Shown: positions 1 to 6,034, numbered from the stretch's first letter. The stretch is DNA of 6,853 nt from Bulleidia sp. (GCA_016293365.1 JAEDEK010000101.1:1-6853), one strand, 5' to 3'. The notes: a model not told the origin generated them from the letters alone. Numbers and translations: made by a program.

Positions 1-237
1 GGCACACAATATCAGACTGGGATTTACTATAAAGACGAATCAATGCTGCCATACATTGAAGAAATATACGATGCAGAAAAAAGCCGATATGAACAGTTTT
101 ATGTGGAACTACAGCCACTTCAGAACTTTTATGAAGCAGAAGAATATCATCAGCATTACCTGGATAAGCATCCGGATGGATACTGTCATATAACACTGGT
201 GGATCTTAATAAAGTAAAAAAACTGAACAGAAAATAA
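1..237 (+). CDS. msrA: Peptide methionine sulfoxide reductase MsrA, C-terminal part
   Basis: This is the 3' end of a gene that begins before the window; frame 1 is open from base 1 and gives 78 residues. MsrA reduces methionine-S-sulfoxide, free or in proteins, in the cytoplasm and repairs oxidative damage. The fragment opens with GTQYQTGIYY, the MsrA motif usually written GTQYRSGIYY. It continues with a P-L-x-x-F-Y-x-A-E-x-Y-H-Q-x-Y-L segment and ends in NPGGYCHI-like residues (HPDGYCHI), all typical of the MsrA C-terminal half. The catalytic GCFWC motif lies outside the window. About 15 residues follow GYCHI, so no MsrB domain is fused at the C-terminus; an N-terminal fusion cannot be excluded. 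The stop is a tandem TAA TGA. A terminator follows within 60 bp, so msrA is a separate unit from the sugar operon. The internal ATG at 43 is not the start. Confidence 0.93.
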   Translation, partial: GTQYQTGIYYKDESMLPYIEEIYDAEKSRYEQFYVELQPLQNFYEAEEYHQHYLDKHPDGYCHITLVDLNKVKKLNRK

Positions 238-295
238 TGACCTGTCAGTATTGATGGATTGTTGTTGTATCAATTGTGGATTTTGAGACAGCGGG

Positions 296-318
296 CCTGC
301 TTTGAACAGCAGGTTTTT
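296..318 (+). terminator. Intrinsic terminator after msrA
   Basis: The arms CCTGCT (296-301) and AGCAGG (308-313) form a 6-bp GC-rich stem with a 6-nt loop, followed at once by TTTTT (314-318). This is the classic form of a rho-independent terminator and ends the msrA transcript. Confidence 0.8.
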
Positions 319-352
319 ATTTGCTCGTTTTGTCCTTAAAATCACGGAATAA

Positions 353-369
353 ATTACATAAAATGTAAT
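353..369. promoter_or_regulatory. Inverted repeat ATTACAT-N3-ATGTAAT, possible operator
   Basis: Perfect 7-bp arms ATTACAT (353-359) and ATGTAAT (363-369) are separated by three bases. The site lies upstream of the GH4-EIICB operon. An AT-rich palindrome of this size fits a helix-turn-helix regulator site, but in AT-rich DNA it could also arise by chance. Which protein would bind is not shown by the sequence. Confidence 0.35.
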
Positions 370-404
370 AAATATCTATAAATGATAACAAAGCCTAAAC
401 AAAG

Positions 405-432
405 AAAATCTATTCCAATAACTATAGATTTT
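405..432. promoter_or_regulatory. Inverted repeat with 9-bp arms, possible regulator site
   Basis: The arms AAAATCTAT (405-413) and ATAGATTTT (424-432) are perfect inverted copies around a 10-bp spacer, so their centres are about two helical turns apart. It lies 30 bp upstream of the best promoter candidate of the sugar operon, a position where an activator or auxiliary operator could act. The local RpiR-type protein is a plausible binder, by inference only. A terminator is unlikely because the stem is almost entirely A/T. Confidence 0.4.
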
Positions 433-461
433 TCCTAAAATTAGAACCGTCAAGAAGTCAC

Positions 462-490
462 TTGAGACCTGGCCAGGTAATGTGCATTAA
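462..490 (+). promoter_or_regulatory. Candidate promoter of the GH4-EIICB operon
   Basis: TTGAGA (462-467) matches the -35 consensus at five of six positions. With a 17-bp spacer the -10 would be CATTAA (485-490), a weak match helped by an upstream TG (481-482 or 483-484). Transcription would begin near 497, leaving a leader of about 20 bases that carries the AAGGAG ribosome binding site (502-507), 8 bases before the ATG. A weaker alternative has TAAAAT (436-441) as -10. The weak -10 suggests dependence on an activator or tight regulation. Confidence 0.45.
467..478. promoter_or_regulatory. 12-bp perfect palindrome in the promoter spacer, probable operator
   Basis: ACCTGGCCAGGT is its own reverse complement and is GC-rich in an otherwise AT-rich intergenic region. 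It sits between the proposed -35 and -10 elements, where a bound repressor would block RNA polymerase. A further imperfect dyad, TCAAG (450-454) with CTTGA (461-465), adjoins it. The sequence does not resemble a CcpA cre site. The binding protein is unknown; the RpiR-type protein of this locus or an unlinked regulator are both possible. Confidence 0.5.
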
Positions 491-515
491 AAGAATTGAG
501 TAAGGAGAAAAAAAG

Positions 516-1841
516 ATGAAAAAGTATAACGTCTGTATCGTTGGTGGTGGTAGTACATACACTCTTGGTTTCTTAAAGTCATTTGCAAGAATGCAGGAAG
601 AATTCCCATTAAACAAGCTGGTATTATTTGATATCGATGCTGAACGTCAGAAACCGATCGGACAGTATGGTGATATCATGTTCGCAGAAAGATATCCTGA
701 ACTTGATTTCTCATACACAACTGACCCAAAAGAAGCATATGAAGGAATGGATTTCATTTTCATGCAGATGAGAGCTGGTGGGCTTCATATGCGTCAGAAG
801 GATGAACATATTCCACTGAGTTTCGGAAAGATCGGTCAGGAAACATGTGGTGCAGGTGGTATGTCCTATGGCCTCAGATCCTGTGTTGCCATGGTTGAAT
901 CAATCCATCAGATCAGAACATATGCACCGGATGCATGGATTCTGAACTACTCAAATCCGGCTGCTATTGTTGCAGAATGCTTAAGAAGAGAATTCCCGGA
1001 TGATAAGAGAATTCTGAATATCTGCGATCAGCCTGAAAATGTTGTCCGTTCCACAAGCCGTCTGCTTGGCTGTAACTGGGAAGATCTTGATCCGCAGTAC
1101 TTCGGTTTAAATCATTATGGATGGTTTACACATATTTATGACAGAAAGACAGGCGAAGATCTGCTGCCAAAAGTAAGACAGATCGTTAAGGAAAAGGGAT
1201 TCCTTCCACAGGATGCTGAACAGAGAGACCAGTCATGGCTTGATACTTATGGATTTGTAAAGACAATGCTGGAAGATTTCCCGGATTATCTGCCAAATAC
1301 CTATGACGGTTATTATCTGTATCCGGAATACAAGGCTTCTCATCTGAATCCGGAATATACAAGAGCTGATGAAGTCATCAATGGCAGAGAAAAGAGAGTA
1401 TTTACAGAATGTGCAAAGATCATTGAAGAAGGCAAGCTTGGTGATAAGTTTGATGCGATCTCCGATGCACATGCAGAAATGATGATTAAGGTTGCTGAAG
1501 CAATTGCATTCAATACACTGGGAAGATTCATTCTTATTGTAGAAAACAATGGTTGTATTGCTAACATGCAGGATGATGCAATGGTTGAAGTTGTATGTGA
1601 ACTCGGCATTAACGGTCCACGTCCTCTGAATGTTGGAAATATTCCTCAGTTCTATCTTGGATTACTGGTTCAGCAGGTATCCAGCGAAAAGCTCCTTGTA
1701 GATGCATACTACGAACATTCTTATCAGAAGGCTCTGATGGCATTTACATTAAACCGACTGATTAATGATGCAAAACAGGCTCGTAAGATTCTGGATGCTC
1801 TGATCGAAGCAAATGGCGACATGTGGCCTGAATTGAAGTGA
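516..1841 (+). CDS. 6-phospho-alpha-glucosidase, glycoside hydrolase family 4
   Basis: This cytoplasmic enzyme should cleave a 6-phosphorylated alpha-glucoside delivered by the adjacent PTS, releasing glucose-6-phosphate, by the NAD+- and divalent-metal-dependent redox mechanism of GH4. The 441-residue length matches B. subtilis GlvA and MalH proteins. An N-terminal Rossmann motif GGGSTYT (residues 10-16) binds NAD. GQETCG (107-112) and NYSNPAA (144-150) are family signatures. Cys170 and His200 (in GLNHYGW) correspond to the metal ligands, and Asp171 and Tyr263 (in LPNTY) to the catalytic acid/base pair of GlvA. The four-residue fingerprint is CDQP; CDMP marks 6-phospho-alpha-glucosidases and CNVP the beta-specific enzymes, so alpha specificity is most likely but the variant leaves room for another substrate. 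AAGGAG at 502-507 fixes the start. It is the first gene of an operon with the EIICB. The exact substrate (maltose, trehalulose or another isomer) is not resolved. Confidence 0.92.
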   Translation: MKKYNVCIVGGGSTYTLGFLKSFARMQEEFPLNKLVLFDIDAERQKPIGQYGDIMFAERYPELDFSYTTDPKEAYEGMDFIFMQMRAGGLHMRQKDEHIPLSFGKIGQETCGAGGMSYGLRSCVAMVESIHQIRTYAPDAWILNYSNPAAIVAECLRREFPDDKRILNICDQPENVVRSTSRLLGCNWEDLDPQYFGLNHYGWFTHIYDRKTGEDLLPKVRQIVKEKGFLPQDAEQRDQSWLDTYGFVKTMLEDFPDYLPNTYDGYYLYPEYKASHLNPEYTRADEVINGREKRVFTECAKIIEEGKLGDKFDAISDAHAEMMIKVAEAIAFNTLGRFILIVENNGCIANMQDDAMVEVVCELGINGPRPLNVGNIPQFYLGLLVQQVSSEKLLVDAYYEHSYQKALMAFTLNRLINDAKQARKILDALIEANGDMWPELK

Positions 1842-1865
1842 TCAGGGCATAAAAAGGAAAAGTGT

Positions 1866-3386
1866 ATGAAGAAGAATCGTCTCATGAACTTCTTCTCTGA
1901 TCTGGGAAGAAGTCTGATGATGCCAATTGCAGCATTGGCTGCATGCGGTATCGTTCTTGGTCTGACCGCAGCATTAACAAAACCGCAGGTTCTGGCTGCC
2001 GTTCCGTTTATTGCTTCAGGTGTGCCATACTTTGTGATTACTACTTTAAAGAGTGTTTCCAACATCGTATTTACCCTGATGCCGGTGCTGTTTGCAATCT
2101 CGATTGCCATGGGTATGGCCAAAGAAGATAAGGGTGTCGCAGCATTTGCTGGATTCCTCGGTTATTATGCCTTCCTGGTTGCTTCCCAGGCGTCAATTAA
2201 TACCGGTGTAATGGACTTCTCTGCCTTGAAGATTTCCAGTATTCTCGGTGTTGAAACTGTTGATATGGGAGCGACCGCAGGTATTATTGCCGGTCTTGTT
2301 ACACAGGCACTTCACAATAAGTTTCATAAGGTGCAGTTCCCTGCAGCGATCGCCTTCTATGGAGGAAAAAGATTCGTCGCTCTGATAGTCATTGTCACGA
2401 TGTCTGCAATCGGTCTGGTGATGCCGTTTGTATGGGAGCCGATCTCAATGTGCATCAATGGACTGGGAAGCATTATTCACGCTGCTGGTGCATTTGGTGT
2501 ATTCCTCTTCGGTTTCCTGGAGAGACTGCTGATTCCTACAGGACTTCACCATGTACTGAATTCCCTTTTCAGAACAACTCCTCTGGGTGGTGTATACAAT
2601 GGTGTTGAAGGATGTCTGAATATCTTCCTGCAGTTTGTTGATAAGGTTCCACTGGCAGAACTGAAGCAGTTTACCCAGTTCCTTGGCCAGGGTAAGATGC
2701 CATTCATGATGTTTGGTCTGCCGGCAGCTGCGCTTGCAATCTACCAGACTTCTCCAGCTGAAAAGAAGGGTAAGGTAAAAGCCCTGATGATTGCAGGTGT
2801 TGCAGCATCCTTTGTATCCGGTATTACTGAACCTCTGGAATTCTCCTTTATGTTCGTTGCTCCGGCACTGTTCGTATTCCATGCAGTAATGGGCGGTATT
2901 TCCTTCATGCTGATGTCAGTCCTTGGTGTTATCGTCGGTAACACAGGTGGTGGTGTCATTGACTTCTTTATCTGGGGTGTATTCCAGCCTGGATCAAACT
3001 GGTATTGGATTGTCATTGTCGGTCTTGTATTCATGCCAATCTACTACTTCGTGTTCAAATGGTATCTGACAAAGAAAAACATATCAATTGATGTGGCTGA
3101 TGAAGATGGTGATGAAGGCGGTACATTGACAGTAGATGAAAAAATGCAGAAGATTGCTGCAACAATCATCGAAGGCTTAGGTGGATTTGATAACATTGTT
3201 ACTGTAAACAACTGTATCTCCAGACTCAGAGTTGATGTGAAGGATATGTCTGCTGTAAATGAAGAACTATTGAAGAAGACAGGCTCAATGGGTTTTGTAA
3301 AACCGAGTGCAACACATATTCAGGTAATCTATGGTCCTAAAGTTGAAGCAATTGCTGATGCGGTAAGATCCGTAATGAAATATTGA
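1866..3386 (+). CDS. PTS alpha-glucoside-type permease, EIICB (glucose family)
   Basis: This inner-membrane transporter imports and phosphorylates a sugar, probably an alpha-glucoside such as maltose given the GH4 partner. Residues 1 to about 403 are the EIIC channel domain, with about ten hydrophobic segments, the GLHHVLN stretch (226-232) and the GITEPLEF signature (319-326) of the glucose superfamily. An acidic linker (about 408-418) leads to the EIIB domain (about 420-506). The EIIB phosphorylation site is Cys450 in NNCISRLR, where Ser replaces the more usual Thr of the C-x-T-R-L-R motif. Its 506 residues are close to B. subtilis GlvC. No EIIA domain is attached; the EIIA gene at 5020 can supply it. 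The gene starts 24 bp after the GH4 stop behind an AAGGA site (1854-1858), so the two are translated from one transcript. Substrate specificity is inferred from context. Confidence 0.92.
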   Translation: MKKNRLMNFFSDLGRSLMMPIAALAACGIVLGLTAALTKPQVLAAVPFIASGVPYFVITTLKSVSNIVFTLMPVLFAISIAMGMAKEDKGVAAFAGFLGYYAFLVASQASINTGVMDFSALKISSILGVETVDMGATAGIIAGLVTQALHNKFHKVQFPAAIAFYGGKRFVALIVIVTMSAIGLVMPFVWEPISMCINGLGSIIHAAGAFGVFLFGFLERLLIPTGLHHVLNSLFRTTPLGGVYNGVEGCLNIFLQFVDKVPLAELKQFTQFLGQGKMPFMMFGLPAAALAIYQTSPAEKKGKVKALMIAGVAASFVSGITEPLEFSFMFVAPALFVFHAVMGGISFMLMSVLGVIVGNTGGGVIDFFIWGVFQPGSNWYWIVIVGLVFMPIYYFVFKWYLTKKNISIDVADEDGDEGGTLTVDEKMQKIAATIIEGLGGFDNIVTVNNCISRLRVDVKDMSAVNEELLKKTGSMGFVKPSATHIQVIYGPKVEAIADAVRSVMKY

Positions 3387-3393
3387 TTCCCCT

Positions 3394-3427
3394 CAATAAT
3401 GGCTGGTCATTTGGCCAGCCATTATTG
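3394..3427. terminator. Hairpin between convergent EIICB and rpiR-type genes
   Basis: CAATAATGGCTGG (3394-3406) and CCAGCCATTATTG (3415-3427) form a perfect 13-bp stem with an 8-nt loop. It starts 7 bp after the EIICB stop, and the stop codon of the convergent regulator gene (3422-3424) lies within its right arm. Neither side has a clear T tract, though the A/T-rich base of the stem gives ATTATT at the 3' edge. It probably serves as a shared bidirectional terminator or as a 3'-end stabiliser. Confidence 0.6.
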
Positions 3428-4960
3428 GAATCTGTTCTGAATCAGCATCTCTACGATCAGCTGGACGATTACAAATGAACTCAGCTTTGTACGCAGATTT
3501 GCGTCCTGAAGTTTTCCTTCATTTGTAGTGATATAGATGCCTCTGCTGTTTTGAAGCTCTGAATCTATTTCATCGGAGGAAATCCATACGACTTTGACAT
3601 TCTGTCTGTGACACTTTTCCAGGATCTGGGAGTATGTCTGACTGTCTCCATGGTTGGTAAACATGATCAATAGTGTATCCTGATTGAAAGAATCAGACAG
3701 ACTGGAAAGAAAATCAATCCAGTCAATGAGAATGCATGGAATATCAATTGTTGTCATGAAAGAGTGAAGATACCTTGCTGGAAGAGAAGACATGTTGCGT
3801 CCATACACATAAAACGATGAACAGGTTTCGATCATCCTGCAGATATTCAGAATCTCTTCTTCATTGATGGTTTCAATAACATCCTTGATGATCGAAATAT
3901 TGTGCTGAATCACATTCCATAAACTGTTGGATTGTGAATCAATTTTATTACGTGATTTCAGATAGAATTTGAATTCATTAAAACCTTTAAATCCTGCTTT
4001 CTGGCAGAAACGGACAACCGATGAAGGCGATACGTAAAGCTGAGAGGCAATATCATGAACGGAAAGCTGAGCGAGCATGTTGATTTTTTCATTGAAGTAG
4101 TCACAGATCAACAGTTCTGTTTCACTTAATGGACTGCTGTTTTCAGGCATGATCAGCTGGATCCTGTCGTTAATGGTTCTTGGCTGGTCATCTGCTGTTA
4201 CGTTGGAAGACAGGTATTCTATCATTGTTGAGATCACAAAGAAAATGCATAGTCGTGAAGTCAGGTCGGCACCATTGTTATCTCTGATTTTTGTGAAGAA
4301 ACGTAAGCTGCAGTTGGATATTTCAGCCAGTTCATTACTTTCTACAGAAGATATGGATATGACTGTCATTCCTGACATTGCTGCTTCTTTTGCAAGGACG
4401 AGAGTATCTGAAAAAGACCCGGATGCTGATATGAAAATAAAGACAGAGCCTGGTCGAGCAGTTTGAATCAGATGAGAAGTAGTCCTCTTGGCAACGGTTT
4501 TGTAGATGTTACGGAATCCGGCAATGAACAGAGTGCTTGCGAGATAATCGATTGGAATATCGGTGATTCCGGAAGGTTCATGAAGGTATATGATTGTGTT
4601 TTTCTTAAGATATTCAGAAATGGCAGGAAGAGATTCACTGTTCAGAAGACCTCCTGTCCCTTCAAGCTCTGTAATGATGTTCTGTTTAATTTTTGTATAT
4701 GCTGTAACATCAATCTGCCTCGAATCAGCAGCAATACCTTCAGTGACTTTATTCTTCAGATAGTATTTCAGTTCAGGATAACCACTGAAGCCGAGTTTAC
4801 GGCAGAAACGTAATACAGTTGAAGTGGAGTAATTGATGTTTTTTGCGAACTGCTGAATGGACATGGTCTGAATCAGAGCGGAATTATCATGGACGTAACG
4901 AAGTATTTCCAGCTCCTTTTTGGTCAGTGTATGTAATGGAATGTCATATTTCATCTTCAT
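3422..4960 (-). CDS. RpiR/MurR-family regulator with duplicated HTH-SIS architecture
   Basis: This is a cytoplasmic DNA-binding regulator that probably senses a phosphosugar and controls the flanking sugar genes. At 512 residues it is about twice the usual 250-290 of the family. Two complete units follow each other: HTH_6 (about 10-70), SIS (105-250), HTH_6 (276-337), SIS (365-505). The HTH copies align over S45-T-S-T-V-L-R-F-C-R-K-L-G-F and S311-P-S-S-V-V-R-F-C-Q-K-A-G-F, an offset of 266 residues. The first SIS keeps a phosphosugar-type loop, SASGSFSDT (178-186); the second has TNHGDSQT (435-442) and looks degenerate. B. subtilis GlvR, an RpiR-type activator beside a GH4 gene and EIICB gene, is the closest functional model. 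Whether this protein activates or represses is unknown. It is convergent with EIICB and divergent from EIIA. No Shine-Dalgarno precedes either ATG (4960 or 4954), so the start is slightly uncertain. Confidence 0.88.
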   Translation of the reverse strand: MKMKYDIPLHTLTKKELEILRYVHDNSALIQTMSIQQFAKNINYSTSTVLRFCRKLGFSGYPELKYYLKNKVTEGIAADSRQIDVTAYTKIKQNIITELEGTGGLLNSESLPAISEYLKKNTIIYLHEPSGITDIPIDYLASTLFIAGFRNIYKTVAKRTTSHLIQTARPGSVFIFISASGSFSDTLVLAKEAAMSGMTVISISSVESNELAEISNCSLRFFTKIRDNNGADLTSRLCIFFVISTMIEYLSSNVTADDQPRTINDRIQLIMPENSSPLSETELLICDYFNEKINMLAQLSVHDIASQLYVSPSSVVRFCQKAGFKGFNEFKFYLKSRNKIDSQSNSLWNVIQHNISIIKDVIETINEEEILNICRMIETCSSFYVYGRNMSSLPARYLHSFMTTIDIPCILIDWIDFLSSLSDSFNQDTLLIMFTNHGDSQTYSQILEKCHRQNVKVVWISSDEIDSELQNSRGIYITTNEGKLQDANLRTKLSSFVIVQLIVEMLIQNRFQ

Positions 4961-5019
4961 AATATATATTGTAAGTATAAAATATTAATTGAAACAAGTA
5001 AAAAATGTGAGGTTTTAAA
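4961..5019. promoter_or_regulatory. Divergent promoter region between regulator and EIIA genes
   Basis: This 59-bp, very AT-rich interval must hold at least the regulator promoter. On the minus strand TTGTTT (4997-4992) and TACAAT (4973-4968) are spaced by 18 bp, which would place the regulator transcript start at about 4961-4960, on its own ATG. The 10-bp palindrome AATATATATT (4961-4970) overlaps that site. On the plus strand no convincing -35 is visible; TATAAA (4976-4981) could be a -10 for EIIA. A TGAGG ribosome binding site (5008-5012) precedes the EIIA ATG by 7 bases. Confidence 0.4.
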
Positions 5020-5502
5020 ATGCTGTTTTTCAAAAAAAAGAATAATGAAAAAGATCTGAAAGCTTATTGCAACGGTGATCTTGTAAGTATCGATCAGGTC
5101 AACGATGAAGTATTTTCAAAAAAGATGATGGGCGACGGTATTGCAATCAAACCATCTGATTGTGAAATCTATGCTCCATGCGATGCAACTGTAACAGTTG
5201 TGTTTGAATCAACGAATCATGCAGTTGGTTTAACAACAGAAGATGGTCTTGAACTGTTGATTCATTGTGGTCTGGATACGGTGAATCTGACAGAAAAGGT
5301 GTTTGATTGTAAGGTTAAAAAAGGAACAAAAGTGAAAGCTGGTCAGCTGCTGATTACTTTTGATCCGGAAAAACTTCGCCAGCTGAAATGTGAAGATATT
5401 GTAATGCTTGTTGTACTGAATCCAGGAAAAACATCTCAGGTGAAGTTTGTCGGTGACTGCTCAGTCAAGGCAAAAGAAACTGTAGTGGCAACCGTCAGAT
5501 AA
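5020..5502 (+). CDS. PTS glucose-family EIIA protein, stand-alone
   Basis: This small cytoplasmic phosphocarrier takes phosphate from HPr and passes it to an EIIB of the glucose family, most simply Cys450 of the EIICB at 1866. All 160 residues cover a single EIIA (Crr/PTS_EIIA_1) domain. GDGIAIKP (38-45) and YAPCDATV (51-58) are the family N-terminal signatures. His82 in LLIHCGLDTVNL is the phosphorylation site, and His67 in NHAVGL is the supporting active-site histidine, 15 residues apart as in E. coli EIIA-Glc (His75/His90). The N-terminus has a short Lys-rich stretch (5-7, KKK) after a hydrophobic MLFF, reminiscent of the amphipathic membrane-touching N-terminus of Crr. It is divergent from the regulator and followed by the PNPOx-like gene without a terminator. 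It might also serve other EIICB permeases of the cell. Confidence 0.93.
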   Translation: MLFFKKKNNEKDLKAYCNGDLVSIDQVNDEVFSKKMMGDGIAIKPSDCEIYAPCDATVTVVFESTNHAVGLTTEDGLELLIHCGLDTVNLTEKVFDCKVKKGTKVKAGQLLITFDPEKLRQLKCEDIVMLVVLNPGKTSQVKFVGDCSVKAKETVVATVR

Positions 5503-5523
5503 TTTGGAAAGCTGTTTACGGGA

Positions 5524-5541
5524 ATGAGAAGAAAAGACTGA
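5524..5541 (+). other. Original PNPOx start cut off by an in-frame TGA
   Basis: An ATG at 5524 lies in frame with the PNPOx-like gene and reads M-R-R-K-D-stop, then E-I-T-D-F-N-E-I before the ATG at 5566. Proteins of this family commonly begin MRRKDRE followed by a TD-x-N/F-E-I stretch, so the TGA (5539-5541) stands where an arginine codon is expected; a single C-to-T change of CGA would produce it. The stretch either encodes a five-residue leader peptide or is the disabled start of the gene. Confidence 0.65.
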
Positions 5542-5565
5542 GAGATTACAGACTTTAATGAAATC

Positions 5566-6030
5566 ATGAAGATCATTGATCGTTGTGATGTATGCAGGGT
5601 AGCAGTCAATGATGGTGAGTTTCCATATATCGTGCCGCTGAATTTCGGTACAGAAGTCAAAGATGGAACACTGTATCTGTATTTCCACAGTGCAATGGAA
5701 GGTAAGAAAGTGGATCTGTTTGGAAGAAACAGTAAAGTGACATTTGAGATGGATTGTGAACATGACATTATCCTGTATGAAGAACGTATGTCATGTACAA
5801 TGGGATATGCCAGTGTCATTGGTCATGGCATCATGGAAAAGCTTACAGATGAAGAAAAGTATGATGCCTTAAAGAAACTGATGAAGCATTATCATTCGGA
5901 AGAATTTGCATTTAATACAGATATGATGAAGGGGACAAATGTATACAGTATGACTGTACTGGATCTGACGGGTAAAAGAAGAGGAAACGGTCATCCCGAA
6001 GAAAAACAGACACATATAACGATGGAATAA
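5566..6030 (+). CDS. Pyridoxamine 5'-phosphate oxidase-family flavin-binding protein (NimA-like), N-terminally interrupted
   Basis: This is a small split-barrel protein expected to bind FMN in the cytoplasm; family members include nitroimidazole reductase NimA, but most have no known substrate. The 154 residues from ATG 5566 contain CDVCRVAVNDGEFPYIVPLNFG-type family sequence (7-28), LYFHSAMEGKK (38-48), a K-V-T-F-E-M-D segment (57-63), Y-A-S-V-I-G-H-G (81-88) and a C-terminal LTGKRR (134-139). About 14 residues of the usual N-terminus lie upstream and are separated by an in-frame TGA at 5539. No good ribosome binding site precedes ATG 5566, so translation may depend on reinitiation after the five-codon leader or may be very weak. 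The gene sits 63 bp after EIIA with no terminator between and is closed by a strong hairpin. Its link to sugar uptake is unclear. It may be an incipient pseudogene; a sequencing error is also possible. Confidence 0.8.
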   Translation: MKIIDRCDVCRVAVNDGEFPYIVPLNFGTEVKDGTLYLYFHSAMEGKKVDLFGRNSKVTFEMDCEHDIILYEERMSCTMGYASVIGHGIMEKLTDEEKYDALKKLMKHYHSEEFAFNTDMMKGTNVYSMTVLDLTGKRRGNGHPEEKQTHITME

Positions 6031-6034
6031 AACG

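Noticed and set aside
109..345. Minus-strand open frame across the msrA end and its terminator
   Set aside because: It crosses the msrA coding end and a terminator hairpin and has no family resemblance.
238..515. CcpA cre site, riboswitch or LicT-type antiterminator in the leader before the GH4 gene
   Set aside because: I find no cre consensus with its central CG, no recognised riboswitch core, and the only good terminator belongs to msrA and lies upstream of the likely promoter.
2445..2882. Open minus-strand frame of about 145 codons inside the EIICB gene, with smaller ones at 1724-2122 and 2741-3034
   Set aside because: They are antisense to strongly coding sequence, resemble no protein I know, have no ribosome binding site, and are rich in residues expected from the complement of membrane-protein codons.
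467..3420. Similarity between the promoter palindrome and the GGCCAG of the 3394-3427 hairpin
   Set aside because: Only about seven bases are shared, and the hairpin is explained by its role between convergent genes.
4149..4813. Plus-strand open frames antisense to the regulator gene
   Set aside because: The minus-strand protein is well supported by two HTH and two SIS domains; the antisense products show no recognisable domain.
5539..5541. Recoded TGA (tryptophan code or selenocysteine) in the PNPOx N-terminus
   Set aside because: TGA ends the GH4 and EIICB genes at their normal family lengths, Trp is written TGG throughout, family members have Arg at this place, and I see no selenocysteine insertion element.
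5436..5819. Minus-strand open frames over the EIIA end and PNPOx gene
   Set aside because: These are shadows of plus-strand genes with clear family motifs.
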